A DNA stretch of 64,000 nt from DASYKS01 sp035995205. Lineage in GTDB: Bacteria; Acidobacteriota; Thermoanaerobaculia; Multivoradales; UBA5704. Each line of letters opens with the position of its first letter. The stretch's first letter is position 1. The DNA is taken from the NCBI GenBank assembly GCA_035995205.1, contig DASYKS010000057.1, forward strand, positions 1-64,000, given 5' to 3'. The translations under genes and the position numbers were made by a program. The notes beneath the pieces are model-generated. The model worked only from the letters and a program-made list of their open reading frames with translations, was not told the DNA's origin and did no database searches. Positions 8,558 through 18,200 of the stretch are shown here, piece by piece.

Positions 8558-8652
8558 TGGAACGGGCCTTCAGCCCTTCCTGAACGGAACCGTTCCGTGT
8601 CCTGGGCTCGTTGGCCCAGGCTATTTTAGGGCGGGCCTTCGGCCCTCAAACG
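8558..8652. repeat. Hairpin repeat cluster (GGGCCTTCGGCCC family)
   Basis: The gap between the convergent sulfatase and sulfotransferase genes is filled by small palindromes: GGGCCTTCAGCCC, CCTGGGCTCGTTGGCCCAGG and GGCGGGCCTTCGGCCCT. The last 17-mer recurs at 54509-54682 in a similar cluster. The site could act as a two-way terminator. No coding potential is seen. Confidence 0.75.
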
Positions 8653-8666
8653 GCGACGCCTTTCCT

Positions 8667-9719
8667 CTACCTCTTCCGCGCCAGGACTGCTTCGAGCCGT
8701 AACCTTTCGGCGTGCTCCAGGGCGAAGGCTGCGGAGTCTTGGGCGATCTTTTCCTGTAGCGTCCGGGCCTGCTCGGTGAGATCCCGCGCGGTCGCCTCGG
8801 CCCTCTCGCGGGCTTCGGCCGCGTTCGCGCTCGTTTCCGCCAGGCGGGCGTAGAGATCCTCGAGCTCGGCCCGGCGCGTCGCCCTCTGGCGGCTGTCGGC
8901 GGTATGGCGTTCGAGCAGGTCACGGGCGCCGAACGAGAGCGGTCCCGGGTCTTCGGGCAACGGATCGGCGTGCAGCGAATCGAGCAGCGCGCGCTGCGGC
9001 GGGGTGAGCAGGTCGGCTTCGACCTCCGGCTCGCGCGGGTGGCGTTCGAGCGTGGGTTCGAGGAACGCCTCCAGCGCGCCCGCCGCCGGTTCGGAGAGCC
9101 CCCTCCCTCCGGTCACGCCCAGCGCTTCGAGGTCCAAGCGCAGGCGGCCGGCGGTCTCGCGCGGGCGGTCGATCAAATCCTCGTAGCGCACGAGGAGGCG
9201 CGGCAAGCCGGCCGAGGCGAGGAGAGCCGACCGCAGGTGGCGCTCCCAAAGGGCGAGCCCCAGCGCCAGGGGAAAGCCGTCGCGCGCCGCGAGCGACCGG
9301 GCGACCGAGAGCGGCGAGCGCTCGATCAGCACGCAGACCGGCTTTTCCAGCACCCGGCGCCAAAGCGGAAAGAGGAGGCAAAGGCGAGGGTCTTTGACCA
9401 CCCAGGGGCGCCCGCCGTCGTCGAGCCCGGCGACGATCTCTCGGGCGCGTCGCTCGAACGTCGCGAGATCCGCCGCGCGCAACGCCGACAGGAACAGCTC
9501 GGGGTTCAAGTGGCCCACCTCGTCCCAAGCCGCGCCGAGCGCCTGGAGCAGATCCTCGTCGAGGCGCCAGACGTCGCGCCGCTCCCAGTAGCCGCGCGGG
9601 TTCGCGTCGTCGGCGGCAGGAAAGTCGCTCGCTTCGCCCGCGTGGCAACCGAGCAGAGCCAGGGTGCGCGCGAGCGCCGAGGTTCCCGAGCGATGCATGC
9701 CGAGGACGAAGATCTGCAT
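8667..9719 (-). CDS. Sulfotransferase-family protein with C-terminal coiled coil
   Basis: 350 residues. The start at 9719 is set by AAGGAGGAG a few bases upstream. It opens with MQIFVLGMHRSGTSALA, the 5'-phosphosulfate (PAPS) binding loop of sulfotransferase-like P-loop proteins. VCVLIERSPLSVARSLAARD (about 130-150) matches the 3'-phosphate region, and LLVRYEDLIDRP (about 180) is the usual following motif. From about residue 265 to the end the sequence is a charged, alanine-rich coiled coil. It would move a sulfuryl group from PAPS to a glycan or other acceptor. Sulfotransferase-coiled-coil proteins often sit in polysaccharide loci, and two membrane or soluble transferases follow nearby. The acceptor is unknown. 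Confidence 0.85.
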   Translation of the reverse strand: MQIFVLGMHRSGTSALARTLALLGCHAGEASDFPAADDANPRGYWERRDVWRLDEDLLQALGAAWDEVGHLNPELFLSALRAADLATFERRAREIVAGLDDGGRPWVVKDPRLCLLFPLWRRVLEKPVCVLIERSPLSVARSLAARDGFPLALGLALWERHLRSALLASAGLPRLLVRYEDLIDRPRETAGRLRLDLEALGVTGGRGLSEPAAGALEAFLEPTLERHPREPEVEADLLTPPQRALLDSLHADPLPEDPGPLSFGARDLLERHTADSRQRATRRAELEDLYARLAETSANAAEARERAEATARDLTEQARTLQEKIAQDSAAFALEHAERLRLEAVLARKR

Positions 9720-9787
9720 GCTCGTCGACTCCTCCTTACTACATAGCCCGGCCCGGACGCGCGCGACGTGCCGGACGGTTCGGTCTG

Positions 9788-10318
9788 CTATTGGACGTCC
9801 ACCGGGATGATTTCGAGCTTCGCGCCCCGATCTCCGAAATACGCCACCAACTCCTGGACCAGATCGATCTGGAGCCGGTACTGGCCCGGCTGTTTGGGGG
9901 CGGTGACGTTGGTGGCGAGCGTCGTCTCGCGCCCCGGGCCGAGCGGCTCCGTCAGGTCGGTACGGTAGCTCGTTCCCTCTCCCGACCCCATGTCCTCCGA
10001 CGTGCGCCAGCGCCACGCCAGGCGCACGGCATACGCGCCGGTGGCGGCAGGATCGGCGGTCTTCGGGTCGGGCCAGACCTGATCGCTGATGTTGCGGAAC
10101 TTGACATTCACGGTCGCCGTTTCGCCCGGCTTCATCTTCGCCGGAACATCCGCCGACAGCCATTCGACCTGGAACGCCGAATCGGACAGCGGCGATCCGG
10201 AGGGGGCGCCGCCCTGGTTGCAGCCGCCGAGGCCGATCGCCAGCACCGCGCCGAGCAGGGCGGCGCCGAGCCGGGCCGCTCTCGGTGGGGTCCTTGGTTG
10301 GGTACCGATCGCAATCAT
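9788..10318 (-). CDS. Lipoprotein with NBR1/Ig-like beta domain
   Basis: 176 residues; the start at 10318 follows GAGAGGGAAC. The N-terminal hydrophobic stretch AALLGAVLAIGLGGC ends in a clear lipobox, so it is lipid-anchored. The mature part reads like an NBR1-type immunoglobulin fold: FQVEWLSADVPAKMKPGE, VNVKFRNISDQVWPDP and the closing QPGQYRLQIDLVQELVAYF. Such domains occur in many envelope proteins and are thought to mediate protein contacts. It is in the same direction as, and just upstream of, the sulfotransferase gene (68-bp gap). A longer reading frame exists upstream but lacks a convincing start. Confidence 0.65.
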   Translation of the reverse strand: MIAIGTQPRTPPRAARLGAALLGAVLAIGLGGCNQGGAPSGSPLSDSAFQVEWLSADVPAKMKPGETATVNVKFRNISDQVWPDPKTADPAATGAYAVRLAWRWRTSEDMGSGEGTSYRTDLTEPLGPGRETTLATNVTAPKQPGQYRLQIDLVQELVAYFGDRGAKLEIIPVDVQ

Positions 10319-10458
10319 CTGGAAGTTCCCTCTCCGGAAATCGGCCGGACTGACGCGTCGCCGAACCGCGACGTACTCTCTCCCCCGGCCTTTGTTGGGA
10401 CAAGCGTATCGCACCCGCGACCCGACCGGGCGGCGAGACGATAGAGTTGTATCCACCA

Positions 10459-11937
10459 ATGAGCGACGAACCGTCCCGTTCCGCCCGTTTCGGGCGCGTC
10501 GCCCTCCTCACCTCGGCCGGGATCGCGGGGCTCGCCGCCGCCCTCCAGGCCGTCCTGTTCGCGCTCGAACGCGCGGGCGCCGGACGCCGCCTGTGGGGAG
10601 ACGAAGTGCTCTACCTCACCGCCGCCCGCCGGGTTCTCGGGGGCGGACCCAGCGATCTCGATCCGCTCTGGCCGCCGCTCTACCCGCATCTGCTGGCCGC
10701 CCTGGGAGCCTCGCACCTGGCGGCGGAGATCTCCCAGACTCTTCTGCTCGTGGCGACGGCGCTCCTTCTCGCCGACCTCGCGCGGCGGACGTACGGAGCC
10801 GAGGGCCCGGCGGCCGACCTCGCGGGCGCTCTGGCGGGCGGCCTGCTGCTGCTCGATCCCCAGGTGGCCGCGTTTTCCCACTACCTCTGGCCCGAGATCG
10901 TCCATCTGTTCCTGTTCGTCGCCGCGTTTTGGGGGATGGTCCGGATCGGCGCTCGGTTTGCCGCGGCCGGTGAGGGCGCGGGCGCGCCTCCGATCCGCCC
11001 GCCGTGGATCGGCCTCGCGCTCCTCGGGGTGGCGTTCGGCCTGGCGCTTCAGGCCAAAAGCCTGCTGCTGCCGTTCGTGCCGATCCTGTTCATTCCTCTT
11101 TTCGTCGCGATCTTCCGCCGCTTCGGCCCCCGCCGCGGCGCGCTCTGCGCGCTGGCCGCCGCCGCGGCGCTCGCCGCGACTCTCACCCCGACGCTGCTCG
11201 CGAACGTCCGGGAAGGGATCGGCTTTCGCCTTGCCGACAGCTCGAAGTTCAACCTCTGGGTGGGGCTGAACGACACCTCCCGTCGCAATTTGGTGGGCGA
11301 GATCGTCGGCCACAAATACGAGCTGTACCGAAACAGCGCGCCGACGTTTCCCGAACGCAACGAGATCCTCGATCGGAAACTCCGCCGGCTGGTGGCGCGC
11401 GAGGGGGTACCCAAGCTCGCATTGCGTCAGGTAACCCGCCAGCCGTTCCGCCTGTTCGACCGGGAGTCCTTCTTCACCGATCAACTGCCGGGCGGCGCGA
11501 TCGTCGCCGAGGGACGCGGCTATCGCGACGCGGCGCAGGGACTCTCGGCTCTGCTTCGCGCGGCGGGTATCGCGATCTACGTCGCGATCCTGCTCGCCGC
11601 GGTGGTCGGCATCGCGCGGGGCAAGAAAGCCTGGGCGCCGCTTGCCGCGCCGTATCGCCCCGTCCTGCTCGCGTTCCTCGCCTACAATCTTCTGCTGTTC
11701 CTGGCCCTGCACGCCAAGACCCGTTACCGCATCCAGATGATGCCGGTGATCGACCTGTTCGCCGCCTTCGGCGTCGCCGGCCTCTGGCAGGGCGTCCGGC
11801 TCTCTCGCCGCGCGACGATCGCCGCCGTCGCCGCCGCGCTGCTGGTGCTCGGGCTGGTGTTCGGCGGCCGGGCGCTCGATGCCCGCTGGCCGCAGGCGCC
11901 CCTTGCCCCCTTAGACCCCGTGGAGTCCGAGCGATGA
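10459..11937 (+). CDS. GT39/ArnT-like membrane glycosyltransferase
   Basis: About 492 residues with roughly 10-12 hydrophobic segments. After the first membrane span comes GRRLWGDEVLYLTAARR, the acidic GDE motif in the first external loop that is typical of GT-C enzymes (PMT, ArnT and relatives). These use polyprenyl-phosphate sugars and act on the periplasmic face of the inner membrane. The C-terminal part, with AKTRYRIQMMPVIDLFAA, also resembles this superfamily. Its stop codon overlaps the start of the methyltransferase gene (ATGA), so the pair is co-translated and probably modifies the same glycan or lipid. The specific sugar and acceptor cannot be deduced. Confidence 0.77.
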   Translation: MSDEPSRSARFGRVALLTSAGIAGLAAALQAVLFALERAGAGRRLWGDEVLYLTAARRVLGGGPSDLDPLWPPLYPHLLAALGASHLAAEISQTLLLVATALLLADLARRTYGAEGPAADLAGALAGGLLLLDPQVAAFSHYLWPEIVHLFLFVAAFWGMVRIGARFAAAGEGAGAPPIRPPWIGLALLGVAFGLALQAKSLLLPFVPILFIPLFVAIFRRFGPRRGALCALAAAAALAATLTPTLLANVREGIGFRLADSSKFNLWVGLNDTSRRNLVGEIVGHKYELYRNSAPTFPERNEILDRKLRRLVAREGVPKLALRQVTRQPFRLFDRESFFTDQLPGGAIVAEGRGYRDAAQGLSALLRAAGIAIYVAILLAAVVGIARGKKAWAPLAAPYRPVLLAFLAYNLLLFLALHAKTRYRIQMMPVIDLFAAFGVAGLWQGVRLSRRATIAAVAAALLVLGLVFGGRALDARWPQAPLAPLDPVESER

Positions 11938-12647
11938 CCGAAGACGAAACCTCTGCCCACCACGAGAGCACGGCGTTCAATACCTACGCCGGGGATCTCT
12001 CGGCCGAACAGATCGCCTCCGAATGGCACCGAACCTGGATCGGCGGCCTGTGGGAGGAGATGGGGCGCTTCCAGCTCGACTACCTGGTCGGCGAAGGGCT
12101 CACTCCGAACATGACCCTGCTCGACGTCGGCTGCGGCTGCCTGCGCGGCGGGATTCATTTCATCCCCTATCTCGAAACCGGGCGCTATTACGGCATCGAC
12201 GTCTCCGCCCCGCTGCTCGACGCCGGCTACGACGTGGAGCTGGCGGCGGTGGGGCTGCAAGATCGGCTGCCGCGCGAAAACCTGCTCGCGAACGGCTCGT
12301 TCGAGGCGTGGAGGTTCGGCGTCACGTTCGACGTGGCGCTCGCGCAGTCGGTCTTCACCCACCTGCCGGCGAACTTCATCCGGCGCTGCCTGATCGAGCT
12401 GGGCAAGGCGATAGCGCCCGGGGGGCGCTTCTACGCCACCTATTTCGAATGCCCCGACTTGCCGGCGGACGCGATCGAGCTTCGCCACGAGCCGGGCGGG
12501 ATTGTGAGCTACCTCGATCACGACCCGTACCACTACCGTGCCCGAGACTTCGATTGGCTCGCCGACGGACTTCCCTGGGGGGTCGAGCACGTCGGCGATT
12601 GGGGCCACCCGCGGGACCAACGGATGGTGCGATTCGTACGAACGTAG
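11934..12647 (+). CDS. SAM-dependent methyltransferase (class I)
   Basis: 237 residues, coupled to the upstream glycosyltransferase by a 4-bp overlap. Motif I is TLLDVGCGCLRGGIHF (about residues 61-76), followed by the acidic strand YYGIDVS that binds the SAM ribose, and FDVALAQSVFTHLP as the motif IV/post-I region. Cytosolic. Together with the GT39-like protein it may modify a sugar or lipid carrier, an inference from coupling. Its TAG stop codon is contributed by the first bases of a GTAGGGGC hairpin repeat. Confidence 0.82.
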   Translation: MTEDETSAHHESTAFNTYAGDLSAEQIASEWHRTWIGGLWEEMGRFQLDYLVGEGLTPNMTLLDVGCGCLRGGIHFIPYLETGRYYGIDVSAPLLDAGYDVELAAVGLQDRLPRENLLANGSFEAWRFGVTFDVALAQSVFTHLPANFIRRCLIELGKAIAPGGRFYATYFECPDLPADAIELRHEPGGIVSYLDHDPYHYRARDFDWLADGLPWGVEHVGDWGHPRDQRMVRFVRT

Positions 12648-12731
12648 GGGCAGGCCTGTGTGCCTGCCCTCGATCAGGGACCCCCGAGGTAGGGCCTGCC
12701 CCCGAGGGCGGACACGCAGGTCCGCCCCTAC
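12644..12731. repeat. GTAGGGGC hairpin pair, opposite orientation
   Basis: Two hairpins face each other. The first (12648-12669) is GGGCAGG, loop CCTGTGTG, CCTGCCC. The second (12706-12727) is GGGCGGA, loop CACGCAGG, TCCGCCC. The outer ends are GTAGG and CTAC. This is one of several copies in the window with a fixed 8-nt loop and different stems. It lies between the convergent methyltransferase and amidohydrolase genes, where it could end transcription from both sides. Confidence 0.85.
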
Positions 12732-12739
12732 GACAACCC

Positions 12740-14785
12740 CTATTTGACCGGCACCACCCCCACCGCGCGCCAGAGGCTCGCGGTGTCGTAGACCGTGCCC
12801 CCTTTGACCGTCAGCACCGCGCGGCGGATGTCCGAGATCTTGGTCGTCGGATCACCGTCGATCAGGACCAGGTCGGCGAGTTTGCCGACCGAAATCGAGC
12901 CGAGCTCTTCTCCCTTGCCGAGGATGCGCGCGGCGTTGATCGTCGCGATCTGGAGCACCGCGGGCGCCGGAATGCCCGCCTCGACGTAGAGCTCCAGCTC
13001 GCGGTCGAGCGCAAAGCCGGGGGCCGCGTCGGTCCCCGCCTCGATCGAGATGCCTCCGTCCCAGAGCGCCTTGATCATCTGGAGCAGGCGCTGGTACGAC
13101 TCGCGGTAGACGCCGTCCATGCCGGCGGGCGGTTCCAGGCCGCCGCCCCCGGAAGCGATGTCCCGGCGAATGTTGGCGGGCAGGCGGTCGATCGCCCGGT
13201 CCCAGGCGGGCGAGGGCTTGCCCGGACGGGAGAGGAACATGTCTTCAAAGGCGCCCACCGTCGGATCGACGGCGACGTTTTTCTCCTTCAACAGGCGGAC
13301 GAACTTTTGAAAGGGCTCGGATTGCGGATCGATCTCGATCGCGTGCTCGGCGACCGCCGTGAAGCGTGCCGGGGTCCGCGTGTCCTGCACCTTGTCGAAC
13401 AGGAAGTTGAGGGCGATGAAGTTGATGTGCTGGATCTCGTTGAAGCCGGCGTTGACCGCCTGCTCGGCGGTCATGAACGCCGGAATGTGCCCGGAGACTC
13501 GCAGGCCGCGCAGCTTCGCGCGGGCGACGATCGCCGGCACCAGCTCGGGCTTGATCGAGCTGTAGACCTTGATCTGGACGTAGCCCAGCTCGGCGTAGCG
13601 ATCGACCGCGGCATTGACCTCCTCTTCGGTCGACACGAGGATTTTGGTCGGCCCGGCGTACGGCCCGGGGCCATCCATGAATCCGGCCTTGATCACCCGC
13701 GGCCCGAGCGCCGCGCCGCTCTGCCAGCGCTTGTCGAGGGCAGCGAGCATGTCGATATCGTTGGCCAGGTCGCGTACGCTGGTGACCCCGGAAGCGAGAT
13801 TGGGAATCCCGGCATTGGCGTCCAGATGGGTGTGGAGATCCCACAGGCCGGGCAGAAGGGTCTTCCCCTTCGCTTCGATCACTTCGGCACCGGCGGGAAT
13901 CTCGACCTTGCCATCCGGTCCGACCGCGACGATCCGGTTGCCGACCACCACGACGGTGGTCTTCGGCGTCACCTTCCGGGTTTCGCTGTCGAACAATCGG
14001 GCGCCGACGATCGCCAGGCCTTTCTCCGGATGGCGCGCGAGCTTGGCCGCCATCTCCCGTTCGCGCGCTTCGATCGACTCCTGCTGCGCGGACGAGATTT
14101 TCGGCAACGCAGCTTCCCAACCGGCCCGGACCATGGTCGACCACCCATCGTCGGTCGCGAACACCGAGCCATCTTTCTCGTCGATCCACAACCGATCCGG
14201 ATTGAAGCCGAGACCGGTGACCACGACCTGGCGCACGGTGAGGGAGGTGCCGCCCTGTTCCAGATCGAGGGTTCCGAGCTTCTCGATCGACGCCTCGCCC
14301 ACGGGCAGCAGGCGAAGCTTGCCGCCCGGCGCCGCGAGGAGAGCCCGTATCAGAATGCCGTAGATCTCCGGCGGCCCTTCGAGCGGCAAATAGAACGCCG
14401 GGCCGTCCACCTGGGCCTTGCCGCTCTCGTTGGCGCTCTGCCAGGACGCCTTTTTTCCCGCGCGCTCGAAATGCACCGCCACGGGACCCTTCAGGTAATC
14501 CACCCCCGACAGGTCGTAGCGGGCAAAACAGCCGTCGGCCGAAAGCGCGTAGCGCGCCGTCTGGTCGGGACCCCGACCGCGGTCGGTGAAGGAGAAATGG
14601 GCCTCGAAGCTGCCGTCCGGCATTCGGCGGACCGTCTGGTCGCCGGCTTCTTTGCCTTGGATCTGGAGAGTCCAGCGGGTTTCCTGCGGCGCGGAGGTAT
14701 CGGCGGCTGCGGCGGGCCGAGAGAGGGGATGGAGGGCGAAAGCGAGGGCGGCGAGAGCCACGAACGGAGCACGGGCGGTATTCAT
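12740..14785 (-). CDS. Secreted amidohydrolase (imidazolonepropionase/prolidase-like)
   Basis: 681 residues with a signal peptide (about 1-28). The N-terminal 230 residues form a beta-rich extra domain; the amidohydrolase barrel begins near 255 with GLAIVGARLFDSETRKV. The metal ligands are all present: His318 and His320 in LWDLHTHLD, the carbamylated-lysine candidate Lys406 in VQIKVYSS, His433 in SGHIPA, His453 in IQHIN and Asp586 in IEAGTDAAPG. This set fits a binuclear periplasmic enzyme of the Xaa-Pro dipeptidase/imidazolonepropionase-like group, cleaving a cyclic amide or peptide bond. Start ATG at 14785. The substrate is unknown. It points the same way as the cupredoxin and helicase-nuclease genes. 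Confidence 0.86.
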   Translation of the reverse strand: MNTARAPFVALAALAFALHPLSRPAAAADTSAPQETRWTLQIQGKEAGDQTVRRMPDGSFEAHFSFTDRGRGPDQTARYALSADGCFARYDLSGVDYLKGPVAVHFERAGKKASWQSANESGKAQVDGPAFYLPLEGPPEIYGILIRALLAAPGGKLRLLPVGEASIEKLGTLDLEQGGTSLTVRQVVVTGLGFNPDRLWIDEKDGSVFATDDGWSTMVRAGWEAALPKISSAQQESIEAREREMAAKLARHPEKGLAIVGARLFDSETRKVTPKTTVVVVGNRIVAVGPDGKVEIPAGAEVIEAKGKTLLPGLWDLHTHLDANAGIPNLASGVTSVRDLANDIDMLAALDKRWQSGAALGPRVIKAGFMDGPGPYAGPTKILVSTEEEVNAAVDRYAELGYVQIKVYSSIKPELVPAIVARAKLRGLRVSGHIPAFMTAEQAVNAGFNEIQHINFIALNFLFDKVQDTRTPARFTAVAEHAIEIDPQSEPFQKFVRLLKEKNVAVDPTVGAFEDMFLSRPGKPSPAWDRAIDRLPANIRRDIASGGGGLEPPAGMDGVYRESYQRLLQMIKALWDGGISIEAGTDAAPGFALDRELELYVEAGIPAPAVLQIATINAARILGKGEELGSISVGKLADLVLIDGDPTTKISDIRRAVLTVKGGTVYDTASLWRAVGVVPVK

Positions 14786-14837
14786 ACCCCTAATGTATGC
14801 GTTCGCCGGCCAAAGGTTGCACCCGACCGGAGAGGAG

Positions 14838-15200
14838 CTAGGGCACGACGACGATCTCCCCGAGCATCCGCTTGTGACCTCCCCCACAGTACTTCGAGCA
14901 CTTGAAACGGAAGGTGCCGGTCTCGGTCGGCGTGAAGTTGATCTTCGCCGGCTGATTCTTCTTGAAGTTGGTCGGCGGAATGTTCAGCTCGCGGGAGGAG
15001 AGCCCGTGCAATACGTCGAGCGAGATCAGCGTCAGCTCGACCGGCTGGCCGACCTTGACCTGGATCGAGGCCGGAATCCACTCGTATTTCTTCGCCTTGA
15101 GCGTGATCTTCCGCACTTGGGGCGCCGCGGAGACGCTCGAAACCGATCCCAGGGCCAGGGCCGCAACGACGATCACCACGCGAAACAACCTCTCTCGCAT
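14838..15200 (-). CDS. CuA-type cupredoxin, exported
   Basis: 120 residues with a signal peptide (about 1-26). The mature domain is a small cupredoxin with a full set of CuA-site ligands as in cytochrome c oxidase subunit II and nitrous oxide reductase: His65 in VLHGLSS, then Cys101, Cys105, His109 and Met112 in KCSKYCGGGHKRM. In COX2 the residue between the cysteines is usually Glu (only its backbone binds copper); here it is Lys103. There is no transmembrane hairpin as in true COX2, so this is a stand-alone soluble periplasmic protein, possibly an electron carrier or a copper chaperone. No oxidase genes are nearby. Confidence 0.8.
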   Translation of the reverse strand: MRERLFRVVIVVAALALGSVSSVSAAPQVRKITLKAKKYEWIPASIQVKVGQPVELTLISLDVLHGLSSRELNIPPTNFKKNQPAKINFTPTETGTFRFKCSKYCGGGHKRMLGEIVVVP

Positions 15201-15254
15201 CTCGGGTTTCTCTCCGCTCGAAGACTCGCGGCGGCAGGCCGCGAGCGGGGGACT

Positions 15255-18200
15255 TTACCAAGAGACCGGCAGGCGCAGCCGCACGTCGCGCCGCTTGTCC
15301 CGGAACATCAGGTATCCCTCCCGGCGGCCGAACAAAAACAGGTCGCGCAGGATTTCGACGTCGTGGCGGCAGTACTCCTCCACCTCGTCGAGCCGCCCTT
15401 CGGCGACCCAGGCGAGCGACTGGAGGCCGTCGGCGGATTTCGCCGCGCCGAGCGTCTCCTTCGCCAGATGGTCGAGCTTCATGCGAAAGCCCGCGACGCG
15501 GCGGATCTCCTCCAGCAGATCGAGGGTAGGAAGCTCGCGCGAGAGCCCGCGCCCGGCGTACCCTTCGAGCACCTTGTAGTCGAACCGCCGGCTGTTGAAA
15601 CCGACCACTTTCGTGGCGCTGCGGAGAGCGGCGACCAGATCGCCCACCCGGTCCTCGCGGTACGACTCGAAGCGGTCCTCTTCGAGGAAATAGAGCACTC
15701 CCACCGCCACGCCCATCCGATCCGCCCGGTTCCATCCCCCCACATCCGCCGCCGAGCGGAGCGTCTCCAGGTCGAACAGAATCGTCCGCTCGGGGCGCGG
15801 ATGGTTCCAGCCCTCACCCCCGGCCCCTCTCCCCAAGGGAGAGGGGAGAACAGCAGGATCGTTCTTGTCTTGCTCCCCTCTCCCGTTTCGGGAGAGGGGC
15901 CGGGGGCGAGGGCTGAGCGCGCGATAACTCTGAGCAAGCCCTTCCTTCACTCCCTCCGCCAGCTTTGCCAAGAACCCCCGCATCCGCCGCGCCGTCGAAG
16001 TCTCCTCCCGCACCCACCACCCCTCCGGCTCGCCCACCACCGGTTCCACCACTACCGCATCCGCCACCTCCCGCGCCGCAGCCGCCGCGACGTCCTCCGC
16101 GGCCAGCTCCTCCCGCTCCAGCAGCAGCCGCACCACCCGCGCGGCACCCGCCTTGTCGAGCGGCCGGTTGCCGTTGCCGCACTTCGGAGACTGGACGCAG
16201 GAGGGGCACCCCGATTCGCACGGGCATTGGGTCAGCAGATCGAGCACGCGAGAGAGCAGGTCGGGCAGATTCTCGAACCCCTTCACGGTAATCCCGACTC
16301 CGCCGGGATGGCCGTCGTAGAGGAAGACGGCACCGCACCCGACCTGCGGGTGGAAAGGTGTCGAGATCCCTCCCATGTCGTTGCGGTCGCAGATCGCGAG
16401 CAGCGGAAAGAGCGAGATCGCGGCGTGCTCCGAGGCGTGGAGCGCGCCCATGAAGTCCTCCCCTTGCCGCCGCAGCGCCTCTTCGAACGGCCGCGGCGCG
16501 CGCCACCAAAGCCCGACGGTCTCGAACTCGATCGGGGGAAAATCCAGCTCGTGCCGGTCGAGCCGTTCGAGCGTGCCGATCCGGCGCCGCTCGTACCCCA
16601 CGACCCGCTCGGTCACCTTCAAGCGCCCGAGCGAGGCGACCAGTTTCCCCGTCGCCCCGTCCGTCCGTTCGGCCAGCACCTCCAGGATCTCGGTCTCTTT
16701 CGACATCAGCGCCGTGGTGAACCAATCGACGTCCGCCGGCTCCGCGAACACCCGCCGCTTTTCGCCGTCCAGCTCGGCCACCTGGTATTGCCGGCCCATG
16801 TGCAGGTAGATCGCCCCCGGGTGGCATTCGCGCAGGACGCGCACGCCGTCGATCGTGCCGATCGTCCTCCCGGCCTCGGTGTCCTCGATCGCGTAGCTTT
16901 CGCCCGAGCCGCGTAGCGACACCAACCGCTGCGGCCGTTGGCGGAGCGAAAACAGCTCGCCCTCTTCGCCCTCGAACAGCTCGCCGCGCGCGAGCATCGA
17001 ATCGATGGTCGCGGCGTGAGGGGCCAGATACGCGGCGTCCGGTCCGTTCGGCCCCCGTTCCAAAGGCAGCTCGGAGGCGGCGCAGAGCAGATGGGCGCGC
17101 GAGACCGGCACGTTCGCCGGATCGACCACCAATCGCTCGCACGGCCGGCCGAGCAGCTGCTCGGGGTGAGCGAGAAAATATTGATCGAGCGCGTCAGGCA
17201 AAGCGATCAACGCGGTGAGCGATTCGCGCCCCGACCGGCCCGCGCGCCCCGAGCGCTGCCAGGTGGACATGACGCTGCCGGGATAGCCCACCAAAACGCA
17301 GGCGTCGAGCCCGCCAATGTCGATCCCCATCTCCAGCGCCGAGGTCGCGATCACCCCGTCGAGCCGGCCGGCGAACAGCTCGCCCTCGATCCGCCTCCGC
17401 TCCTCAGGCAGGAATCCCGACCGGTAGGCGGAGACCCGCCGCGCGAGATCGGGCTCCCGTTTCCTCAGCCAGGAATAGAGCAGCTCGGTGATCCGCCGGG
17501 CCTTGGTGAAGACGATGGTCTTCGCTCCCCGCTTGAGCAGCTCGACGAACAGATTGAGCGCCGAGGTGTACGGGCTCACCTCCGGCTGGAGCAGCAGGAA
17601 GCGCCGTCCCTCGCGCGGCGCGCCTGCCTCTTCCACCCAATGAAACGGCCGCCCGGCAAGGATCTGGGCGAACTCCGCCGCGTTCGCCGCGGTCGCCGAC
17701 GAGGCGATCACCTGCGGGTCGGCACCGAGCGCCCGGGCGAGCCGCAGCAGGCGGGAGAGCGTGTGGTGGAAATGGCTGCCGAAGATGCCGCGGTAGGTGT
17801 GCAGCTCGTCGAGCACGATCCAACGCAGATCGGCGAGGAAGGGACCCCACGAGGTCCAATGGGCCAGGATTCCCAGGTGCAGCATGTCGGGGTTGGTGAT
17901 CAAAACGCGCGGAAACCGCCGCCGGATCGCCGCCCGCTCGTTCGGAGAGGTGTCGCCGTCGTAGATCTCGCAGCCGGCCTCCTCGGTCGATAGCCCGCAG
18001 GTGGCGGCGATCTCGCGAAACTTGCCCCGCTGGTCCTGGCCGAGCGCCTTGAGCGGAAAGAGGAACAACGCCCGCCCCGGGCCGCCGGCCAAAGCCTCCT
18101 CGATCGGCGGCACCTGGAACACCAGCGACTTGCCCGAGGCGGTCGGCGTCGTCACTAGCACGTGCTCGCCCCGCCGGACCGCCGCGATCGCCTCCGTCTG

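Noticed and set aside
12023..14905. A 960-codon open frame opposite the amidohydrolase and inside the methyltransferase
   Set aside because: It runs across two real genes and a repeat region, and has no recognisable motif.
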